Source of the DNA: an uncultured Acidobacteriaceae bacterium
GTDB lineage: Bacteria > Acidobacteriota > Terriglobia > Terriglobales > Acidobacteriaceae
Length of the DNA: 8,650 nucleotides
Reading direction: 5' to 3'
Assembly (NCBI GenBank): GCA_903842845.1
Contig: CAIMNN010000117.1
Span: 1 to 8,650 of the forward strand
The notes beneath the pieces are model-generated. The model had not been told where the DNA came from, did not search any database, and saw only the letters and a list, made by a program, of their open reading frames with translations. Positions 1 through 5,955 of this stretch are shown here, piece by piece; the stretch's first letter is position 1; the number at the start of each line of letters is the position of its first letter. Made by a program: the position numbers and the translations under genes.

Positions 1-1
1 C

Positions 2-106
2 ACAAATCAAGTCGGAATCAACACTCTTAGTAATATCGATGAACTGATTAAACAGTATCCAGCATGTAGTATTACATACACTAAATCTCCTGAAGTTAAG
101 ACATAA
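2..106 (+). CDS. possible C-terminal fragment of an unidentified protein
   Basis: Reading frame 2 is open from the window edge to a TAA at 104-106 and gives 34 residues, ending in SITYTKSPEVKT. Frame 1 on this strand stops by position 30. The stretch is clearly more AT-rich than the dcw genes to the right, so if it is real the gene probably belongs to an accessory or transferred segment. No motif identifies it. An open frame of 34 codons can arise by chance, so this is only a candidate and needs the sequence to the left. Confidence 0.28.
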   Translation, partial: TNQVGINTLSNIDELIKQYPACSITYTKSPEVKT

Positions 107-176
107 GTATGAGCCTACTACCTAATCATTCGCTTTTTACTGAAATGCGAGTGACGTTCAGCTGCCGTCGGAGGGA

Positions 177-306
177 GCACGGGCCTTCAGGCCCCTGAAA
201 GCTGGCTTCAAAATAAGAAGTGGCTTTAGCCACGGGCCTTTCGTTTATGCAGAAAATTAATTCCATTTGCGTCACAATGGATTTGAAAAGCTGATGCTCC
301 GCATCA
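177..306. repeat. cluster of small perfect hairpins, probable dispersed intergenic repeat element
   Basis: This non-coding stretch holds four short perfect inverted repeats in 130 bases. They are GGGCC-TTCA-GGCCC (181-194), GTGGCT-TT-AGCCAC (220-233), TCCATT/AATGGA (262-267 and 276-281) and TGATGC-TCC-GCATCA (292-306). The 10-mer CACGGGCCTT occurs twice (178-187 and 231-240), so the GGGCC of either copy could pair with GGCCC at 190-194. Palindromes of the type GGCTTTAGCC are, from memory, common in dispersed intergenic repeats of acidobacterial genomes, but this was not searched. The minus-strand reading of 292-306 is followed by GCTTTTC and could serve as a weak terminator for the operon ending at 527. 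Confidence 0.4.
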
Positions 307-399
307 AGACAATCTCTCACTTCTCTGTGCCTAAGCCCTGGTCACTGTTTTCAATATTTTGCACGTGGAAGGCTGAAAAGGTGAATAATCCAAAAATCA

Positions 400-501
400 A
401 CTGTGAGACTGTGAAAGCTAACCTAACTGATAGATAAAATTCAAGTTGCAAAAATCCAACAATTCATCATCACAGCCACTGTGTAACTGTGCAACTGTGA
501 C
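400..501. repeat. two blocks of an 8-bp tandem repeat, ACTGTGnn
   Basis: ACTGTGAG-ACTGTGAA lies at 400-415, and ACTGTGTA-ACTGTGCA-ACTGTGAC at 478-501, so the core ACTGTG occurs five times with a strict 8-bp period inside each block. The second block also overlaps an inverted repeat, CACAG (471-475) with CTGTG (479-483). The rest of 307-526 has no gene or convincing promoter that I can see. The region sits at the 3' side of the minus-strand DedA gene, so the repeats are not obviously an operator for it. Function is unknown. Confidence 0.45.
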
Positions 502-526
502 AACTGCCGCAAACCCTTCATTCCAT

Positions 527-1459
527 TCACACTGCCGCAAGCGGGAAGCCGAGGCGCTTCCACTCGTCGTAGCCGCCGCGGAGTGGGCGGACGCGGTCGA
601 TGCCCTGCTTTTGGAGTTTGAGGGCGATCTGCGCGGCTGCGGCTTCGTTGGGGCAACTGCAAAAGAGGATGATGTCGCGGTCGAGCGGGATGTCGCTGGA
701 GTGTGAGGCGATGTGGTTGGGTGCGAGGAGGTGCGCGCCGGGGAGGGTGAAGGCGTCGTCGATGCGCTCGCTGGGGTTGCGGAGGTCGACGATGTAGACC
801 TCTTCGCCGGCGTCGAGCATTTGTTTTAGTTCGAGTGGGTCAAGGCGTGCGGCGGCGAGTGCGCGCAACTGGCGATGGCGGCGATAGATGCGGAAGGCGA
901 GGAAGGCGACGATGCCGGCGATGAGCAGGAGGCCGGAGTAGTGGCCGACCCAATCGAAGAGGTGTGGATCTTTTTGGAGGAGCTTGCCGAAGAGACGTCC
1001 GCCGAAGAGGAAAGTGGAGAGCCATATGGCGGAGCCGAGTGCGTCATAGATGATGAAGCGGGTGAAGCTCATGCGGCGCTGACCGGCGATGGGCGCGGCG
1101 AGCGAGGAGAGGCCGGGGATGAACTTGGCGTAGAGAAAGACGAGCGAGGCGCGGCGGCCGACGGAGCCTTCGGAGGTGCGGATGCAATTTGCGGGCTGCA
1201 TGGTGATCTTGCAGAGTAAGCGGAGAACCTTGCCGCCGTAGTGACGGCCGATGAAGAACCAGGAGACGTCAGCGCAGAGGCAGGCGGCGAGGGCGAAGAG
1301 GAAGGTGAGGCCGAGGTTCATGTCGCCGTCAGCAGAGAGCGCGCCGGCGGCGAGGAGGGCTGGAGTGACGGGGATGGGAACGCCGATGAAACAGACAAAG
1401 ACCCAGCCAAAGATGAGCCAGTAGCCGTGGAGGAGAATCAGATGTGTGGGCAGTTCCAT
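527..1459 (-). CDS. DedA family membrane protein fused to a C-terminal rhodanese domain
   Basis: 310 residues. Residues about 1-195 form a DedA/SNARE-associated domain: several hydrophobic segments, the PIPVTPALLAAGAL stretch (28-41), DVSWFFIGRHYG (64-75) and the conserved FIPGLSSLAAPIAG block (113-126). DedA proteins act in the inner membrane and are linked to phospholipid translocation and envelope homeostasis. Residues about 205-308 form a rhodanese-like domain on the cytoplasmic side, with VYIVDLRNPSE (221-231) and a Cys-containing loop FCSCPNEA (266-273). The catalytic Cys should be C267, with C269 two residues on. The usual glycine/arginine-rich rhodanese loop is replaced by SCPNEA, so sulfurtransferase activity is not certain. 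Start ATG at 1459 has GGAG eight bases upstream. It follows the penicillin-binding protein after 82 bases on the same strand and may be co-transcribed with it. Confidence 0.88.
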   Translation of the reverse strand: MELPTHLILLHGYWLIFGWVFVCFIGVPIPVTPALLAAGALSADGDMNLGLTFLFALAACLCADVSWFFIGRHYGGKVLRLLCKITMQPANCIRTSEGSVGRRASLVFLYAKFIPGLSSLAAPIAGQRRMSFTRFIIYDALGSAIWLSTFLFGGRLFGKLLQKDPHLFDWVGHYSGLLLIAGIVAFLAFRIYRRHRQLRALAAARLDPLELKQMLDAGEEVYIVDLRNPSERIDDAFTLPGAHLLAPNHIASHSSDIPLDRDIILFCSCPNEAAAAQIALKLQKQGIDRVRPLRGGYDEWKRLGFPLAAV

Positions 1460-1541
1460 GGCGTTGGCTCCGAAAAAACTATTGATATTAGATTAGATGC
1501 GCCGGAGCAGGATTTGTTGCAAGGGGGTAGAGCGGAGCTAG

Positions 1542-2795
1542 TTAGTTGGAAGCGCCGGTGGAGTTGGCGGGGGCAGTTTGCGCGGCTTCAGTGCCATTGG
1601 TGCCGAAGTAGTTGCGGTCCCAGAGGCCTTTGTAGAAGAGGCCGGTTAGTTCGGCGGCGCGTGGTCCGAAGGTTGCGCGTCCGCCTTCGAGAAAGAAGAC
1701 GGTGACGAGCGAGCCCTGGGGCGTGTCAGAGTATGAAGCGAACCAGCCGTAACGTGTGCCGGAGTTGGAGCAAGTTCCGGTCTTGCCGAAGACGGGGAGG
1801 GCCTGGAAGTTGTCGCGGAGGTGGCGCGCGGTGCCGTACTCGACTGCGCCGGCCATGCCGTCCTGAAGCTCGGGGGCGAAGCGGGAGATGTTGAGCGTGC
1901 GCTTGACCATGGGCGCGAAGCTGGCGATGTCGTCGGCAGTAGTGGGGTGCTGGAGGTAGTAGAGGGTTCCGCCATTGGCGAGTGCGGAGACGAAAGCGCC
2001 GAGTTGGAGTGGGGTCATGTTGACGCCCTGACCGTAGCTGCACATTTTGCCGACGCCGCCTTCAGATTCACTGAGGGGACGGTCGGGATAGGTGCCGAGT
2101 TGCTCGCCGGGGATGTTGTAGCCGGCAAGCTCGCCGAGACCGAACTGCATGGCGTAGTGGCGGACACGCTCAAAGCCGAGCTGGCGACCAATCTCTTCAA
2201 AGTAAAGATTGTTGGACTTTGCCAGCGCGTCGGTCATGTTCATGCGGAAGCCGGGGAGCTTGACCGGAGTGTCGCTGGTGACGAGGCCTTCAGCAAGAGC
2301 AGAGAGCGCAACGGTGAGCTTGATGGTGGAGCAGGGCTCAGCTCCGGGTGAGAGGGCGAGTTTCTGATTGACCATGGCGAGGATGCGGCCGTTGGCGGGA
2401 TTGATGACGACGGCGGTGCCGTTCATCTCACCGAGCGCTTCAAGGGCAGCGGCGCGGACGATGGGGTCTTCGCCGGTGGTGATGTCTTGCGCGGCCTGGT
2501 CAGTGGTGGCAAAGGAGCTGGTGGTGAAGCGCTCGTAGTAGTGATGGCGGCGGCGCGTGTAATTGGCCGGACGAACCTGAGCTTTGGCGGCGGCGTGGGG
2601 ATGCGCGGTTGTAGTGGTGCTGCGGGCGCGGCCATTGGCTGTGGAAGCATGAGAGCGGGCGGCGGAGGAGGAGCGATGAGTTCTAGCGGCGTGATGACGC
2701 ACAGGTTGGGTCTTCTGCGGAGGCGCGTCGGCATAGGCGTTCACTGCCGCGAGTGCGAGCGATGCTGCCAGTGCCAGTGTGACGAAACCTCTCAT
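1542..2795 (-). CDS. secreted penicillin-binding transpeptidase-domain protein
   Basis: 417 residues. A signal peptide with hydrophobic core at 4-19 and AYA motif (20-22) suggests export. Residues about 25-95 are a low-complexity Ser/Thr/His/Arg-rich linker. The transpeptidase domain carries all three penicillin-binding motifs: SxxK as S156-T-I-K159, SxN as S194-N-N196, and KTG as K338-T-G340. It also has YGQGVNMTPLQLGAFVSALANGG (254-276), typical of class B PBP domains. There is no separate N-terminal dimerisation or transglycosylase domain, so this is a transpeptidase-only protein, much shorter than PBP2 or PBP3. It should act in the periplasm on peptidoglycan cross-links; a class D beta-lactamase or MecR/BlaR sensor-like origin is an alternative. 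Start ATG is supported by GGGAG eight bases upstream. It lies 180 bases after ftsZ, so division-linked expression is plausible but it may have its own promoter. Confidence 0.87.
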   Translation of the reverse strand: MRGFVTLALAASLALAAVNAYADAPPQKTQPVRHHAARTHRSSSAARSHASTANGRARSTTTTAHPHAAAKAQVRPANYTRRRHHYYERFTTSSFATTDQAAQDITTGEDPIVRAAALEALGEMNGTAVVINPANGRILAMVNQKLALSPGAEPCSTIKLTVALSALAEGLVTSDTPVKLPGFRMNMTDALAKSNNLYFEEIGRQLGFERVRHYAMQFGLGELAGYNIPGEQLGTYPDRPLSESEGGVGKMCSYGQGVNMTPLQLGAFVSALANGGTLYYLQHPTTADDIASFAPMVKRTLNISRFAPELQDGMAGAVEYGTARHLRDNFQALPVFGKTGTCSNSGTRYGWFASYSDTPQGSLVTVFFLEGGRATFGPRAAELTGLFYKGLWDRNYFGTNGTEAAQTAPANSTGASN

Positions 2796-2975
2796 CGGTA
2801 AGACTCCCTTGATACTTGTTAACCCGCTATTTTGTTCATCGACTCGGTAATAGAGACAAAGAGCCGGTGGTCATTTGCTTTTTCTTACAAACAACTAAAC
2901 GTCATACAAATGTCTGAATCCGGTGCAGTTAATACATCATACAGGTTCTGGTGGAGTCAAGCGCAAAGCCGGGGG

Positions 2976-4670
2976 TCAGGGGGTTTGGCGCGGACGCCGC
3001 ATGTAGGCCGGTTTGTCGAGGTCTTCTTCGTCAATTCCTGTGTGGTCATTGAACAGGTCCGGGGTCTGGTTGAAGGAGCGGCCGGTGCGTGCGGCGTTGT
3101 TGTACTCGGCCTGCTGGCGCAGGAAGGCTGGGTCCTCGCCCATCTCGGCAAAGCGGGGACGGGTGACGACGGGATACTGCTCGGGGAGTAGTTCCTGAAC
3201 TTGATCCGGTACTGGAGCCTCTTGAATCTGAGGAGAGTACTGTGCCTGGTAGCGCGGGGCGGGCTGCTCGGTGTAACGCTGGGGCGCGCCGTATGCATCG
3301 TCTTCGTGCACCAGCTCAAAGCTGGGCGCGTTTGGCTCGTGCTGTGAGTTGTTGTGCGGGGCGTGACCCTGTTCCGGTGGTGGTTGATAGGCAGGCTCTT
3401 CCTGCGCGTAGATCTGTTCCACCGATTGGGCTTCAGATTGGTTGACGCGATTGGCGGGCGGCTCGTAGTAGTTGGGCTCGTCAAATGCGGGGGTGATGAC
3501 GGGATTGAATGGAGCGGGCTGCTGTTGCGGCGTGCGGAGTTCGTCGCTGAGAAAGCGCGGGGCTGGGGGCTCTGCCTGCTCGGGCTGGGTCCATGATTGA
3601 GGGGAGACAACAGGGACCGAGGTGATGGGAATCTCCTGCTCGGAGTAGACATGCTGATTGAGCAGGCGTGCGCGGCGGTCGTGCGCGATGTTGCCGAAGC
3701 CGGTGGCGATGACGGTGATCTTGATGGCGTCGCCCATGCGGTCGTCCTTGACCGCGCCGAAGAGAATGTTGGCTTCGTCGTGGACGCAATCCTGAATAAG
3801 GCTCATGGCGGCCTGGACTTCGGCGGCCTTCATTTCAGAGGAGCCGGTGATGTTGACGAGCAGAGCGCGCGCGCCCTGGATGGAGCCGGCCTCGATGAGC
3901 GGCGAGTTGATGGCGGCCTTGGCGGCTTCAATGGCTCGGTTGTCTCCGCGGTAAGCGGCGGTGCCCATGACGGCCTGGCCCATGCCGGCCATGGTCATGC
4001 GTACGTCGGCGAAGTCGCGGTTGATGTAACCGGAGACGGTGATGATGTCAGAGATTCCCTGCACGGCCTGGCGGAGAACATCGTCGGCGATGCGGCAGCA
4101 CTCGAAGAAGCCCATGTCTTGCGCGTAGGCGAGAAGTTTTTCGTTGGGGATGACGATGAGTGTGTCGACGCTGTTGATGAGCTCGGCCATTCCCTGCTCG
4201 GCCTGAAGCTGGCGGCGCTTGCCTTCGAATGCGAAGGGGCGGGTGACGACGGCGACGGTGAGGATGCCGAGTTCACTGGCGAGCGAGGCGATGACGGGGG
4301 ATGCGCCTGTTCCGGTGCCGCCGCCCATTCCGGCGGTGACGAAGACCATGTCAGCGCCTTCGAGGGCTTCGATAATCTTGGAGGAGTCTTCGAGCGCAGC
4401 GTTGCGGCCGATATCGGGGTTTGCGCCGGCGCCGAGGCCGGAGGTGAGGCGACCACCGAGCTGAAGTTTAATGGGGGCGCGCGATGTGTTGAGTGCCTGA
4501 AGGTCGGTGTTGGCGGCGATGAACTCAACCCCGGCAAGATCGGCGTCAATCATGCGCTCTACGGCGTTGCAACCACCGCCGCCGACGCCGATGACCTTGA
4601 TATTAGCGGTGCGATGGAATTGCACCTGCTCCTGCATGGGGTTTGCTCCGTTCTCATCGGAGTGAATCAT
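2976..4670 (-). CDS. ftsZ: cell division GTPase FtsZ
   Basis: FtsZ is the tubulin-like GTPase that forms the cytoplasmic division ring. From ATG at 4670 the protein is 564 residues. The glycine loop GVGGGGCNAVERM (28-40), the tubulin signature GGGTGTG (116-122) and the T7 loop NRDFAD (217-222) that completes the next subunit's GTPase site are intact. The globular core ends near residue 330. A Pro/Gln/Glu-rich linker of about 200 residues follows, much longer than in most FtsZ proteins. The end, LDKPAYMRRPRQTP, matches the conserved C-terminal peptide that binds FtsA and other partners. I chose the ATG at 4670 because AGGAGG lies four bases before it; an upstream TTG at 4706 in the same frame lacks such a site and falls inside a hairpin. 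It lies 63 bases after ftsA and is clearly in the same transcription unit. Confidence 0.97.
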   Translation of the reverse strand: MIHSDENGANPMQEQVQFHRTANIKVIGVGGGGCNAVERMIDADLAGVEFIAANTDLQALNTSRAPIKLQLGGRLTSGLGAGANPDIGRNAALEDSSKIIEALEGADMVFVTAGMGGGTGTGASPVIASLASELGILTVAVVTRPFAFEGKRRQLQAEQGMAELINSVDTLIVIPNEKLLAYAQDMGFFECCRIADDVLRQAVQGISDIITVSGYINRDFADVRMTMAGMGQAVMGTAAYRGDNRAIEAAKAAINSPLIEAGSIQGARALLVNITGSSEMKAAEVQAAMSLIQDCVHDEANILFGAVKDDRMGDAIKITVIATGFGNIAHDRRARLLNQHVYSEQEIPITSVPVVSPQSWTQPEQAEPPAPRFLSDELRTPQQQPAPFNPVITPAFDEPNYYEPPANRVNQSEAQSVEQIYAQEEPAYQPPPEQGHAPHNNSQHEPNAPSFELVHEDDAYGAPQRYTEQPAPRYQAQYSPQIQEAPVPDQVQELLPEQYPVVTRPRFAEMGEDPAFLRQQAEYNNAARTGRSFNQTPDLFNDHTGIDEEDLDKPAYMRRPRQTP

Positions 4671-4671
4671 T

Positions 4672-4711
4672 CTGCCTCCTGACTGCCTTGAATTTTTTGA
4701 AGCCAAGGCAG
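4672..4711 (-). promoter_or_regulatory. ftsZ leader hairpin next to the Shine-Dalgarno, possible translational switch
   Basis: On the minus strand the ftsA-ftsZ gap holds a perfect 8-bp inverted repeat: CTGCCTTG (4711-4704), a 13-base loop, and CAAGGCAG (4690-4683). Two bases later come AGGAGG (4680-4675), then CAGA and the ATG. The hexamer AGGCAG occurs twice: in the right arm (4688-4683) and overlapping the Shine-Dalgarno (4677-4672). The left arm CTGCCT can therefore pair with either copy. One fold leaves the ribosome site free and the other covers it. The inverted repeat is seen directly; a regulatory role is inference. It could set ftsZ output relative to ftsA. Confidence 0.5.
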
Positions 4712-4733
4712 CGGTGATTTAATCCCAGGGCCC

Positions 4734-5951
4734 TTAGTAACCAGCCGCGAAAAGCAGCCTGAGCTTGGAGCCGAGGCCTTGCTGCGCGGGAACCAATGTG
4801 GTGCGGGTGCGGTGTACGTAGAGCAACATTCCGACAGCGGTGGCAAAAGCTGGGGTGGCCAACGCGGGCGGCGTCTGACTTGACGACAAACGAACTGGAT
4901 TGCCGGTGCGCGTTTGAACGCGAAGCTGGCTTTCGGCGATGTCGTGCAGGCCGGGAAGCATTGCGCCGCCGCCGGTGAGAACGCAGCCTGCGCCGAGCGC
5001 CTCAAGAACGCCGCCGGCACGCAGACTCTCACGTACATAGTAGAAGAGCTGTTCGGCGCGTGGCTCGAGAATTTCAGCGAGACGGCGCATGGGGAGCTTG
5101 ACCGGGCCGCTGGGATGGAGAATTTCAACTTCTGCTTCCTGCGGAACGGCGGTGACAACAGCGTGGCCGTACTGACACTTCAACTCTTCGGCCTGCTGGA
5201 CGGGAATCTGGAAGCCCTGCGCGAGGTCGTTGGTGAAGTGCTGACCACCTATGGGGATACAGCTGGAGTGCACGACTGAACTTTCAAAGAAGACGACGAG
5301 GTCAGTGGAGTGCGCGCCGATATTGAGCAGGCAGACGCCGAGTTCACGCTCGTCGGCAGTGAGGGTTGATTCCGCGGCGGCGATGGATTCGAGAACGGTG
5401 TCAATGACCTCAAGGCCGGCGCGGTTGGCGCAAGTAACGGTACTTTGGAGAGCGCTGCCGGAGCATGTGGCGATGTGGAGGTCAACTTCCAGGCGCGCAC
5501 CGATCATTCCGACGGGATCGAAGATGCCGGGCTGGTCGTCGAGGATGTACTCGCGCGGGAGGAGGTGGAGGAACTCACGGTCGGCGGGGCGCTCGATGGA
5601 TTTGGCGCGGTCGAGGACGGCGTTGACGTCGTTGGGAGTGATCTCGCGCATGCGGCTGCCGAGGTCAATGCCGCCGCTGACGTTGAGGCCGCGGACGTGC
5701 GGACCACCGACGCCGATGATGCACTCGTCAATGTTGGAGCGGCTGACGCGTTCGGCGAGTTCGCATGCAGCCTTGACGACTTTGGCTGCGGGAGCGAGCT
5801 CGGCGATGAGGCCTTTCTTCATGCCGGCGGAGGCGACGATGCCGTGGCCGCGGTAGCGCAATGCGCCCTCCTGCACCTCGGCGACGAGCATGCGCGTGAA
5901 GGCGCTGCCGATGTCGAGTACCGCGATCATGTTGTCTTGCCGTTGTGCCAT
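4734..5951 (-). CDS. ftsA: cell division protein FtsA, membrane tether for FtsZ
   Basis: FtsA is an actin-fold protein that binds the FtsZ C-terminal peptide and anchors it to the inner membrane. 405 residues, a normal length. Phosphate-1 motif LDIGSAFTR (12-20), a 1C/SHS2 region with GVGGPHVRGLNVSGG (80-94) and HLLPREYILDDQPGIFDPVGM (129-149), phosphate-2 motif LLNIGAHSTDLVVF (208-221), and adenosine motif VLTGGGAMLPGL (324-335) are in the family order. In phosphate-2 the usual Asp is Asn (N210) and the usual GGG is GAH, which could weaken nucleotide handling. The end GLGSKLRLLFAAGY is a short amphipathic tail of the kind that inserts in the membrane. Start ATG lies four bases after the ftsQ stop, with AGGA about ten bases upstream inside the end of ftsQ, so the two are translationally linked. 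Confidence 0.96.
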   Translation of the reverse strand: MAQRQDNMIAVLDIGSAFTRMLVAEVQEGALRYRGHGIVASAGMKKGLIAELAPAAKVVKAACELAERVSRSNIDECIIGVGGPHVRGLNVSGGIDLGSRMREITPNDVNAVLDRAKSIERPADREFLHLLPREYILDDQPGIFDPVGMIGARLEVDLHIATCSGSALQSTVTCANRAGLEVIDTVLESIAAAESTLTADERELGVCLLNIGAHSTDLVVFFESSVVHSSCIPIGGQHFTNDLAQGFQIPVQQAEELKCQYGHAVVTAVPQEAEVEILHPSGPVKLPMRRLAEILEPRAEQLFYYVRESLRAGGVLEALGAGCVLTGGGAMLPGLHDIAESQLRVQTRTGNPVRLSSSQTPPALATPAFATAVGMLLYVHRTRTTLVPAQQGLGSKLRLLFAAGY

Positions 5952-5955
5952 TTGC

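Noticed and set aside
126..320. 64-codon minus-strand open frame
   Set aside because: It simply translates the hairpin repeat region, has no ribosome site or recognisable fold, and is likely spurious.
1460..1541. Promoter or terminator between the penicillin-binding protein and DedA genes
   Set aside because: No hairpin with T-run and no well-spaced hexamer pair; co-transcription is the simpler reading.
1241..1705. 154-codon plus-strand open frame
   Set aside because: It spans the ends of two well-supported minus-strand genes and has Glu/Gly/Ala-rich shadow composition.
2932..2960. Possible promoter for the penicillin-binding protein: TTGACT (2960-2955) with TATGAT (2941-2936) on the minus strand
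   Set aside because: The spacer is only 13 bases; at 17 bases the hexamer is ATGTAT, a poor -10. The 180-base gap may hold a promoter, but I cannot place it.
3597..4682. 361-codon plus-strand open frame opposite ftsZ
   Set aside because: It is antisense to the conserved FtsZ core; low-complexity Gly/Asp/Ala/Val content is typical of shadow frames in GC-rich DNA.
4704..4706. TTG start for FtsZ, giving 12 extra N-terminal residues
   Set aside because: No ribosome site precedes it and it falls inside the inverted repeat; ATG at 4670 has AGGAGG four bases upstream.
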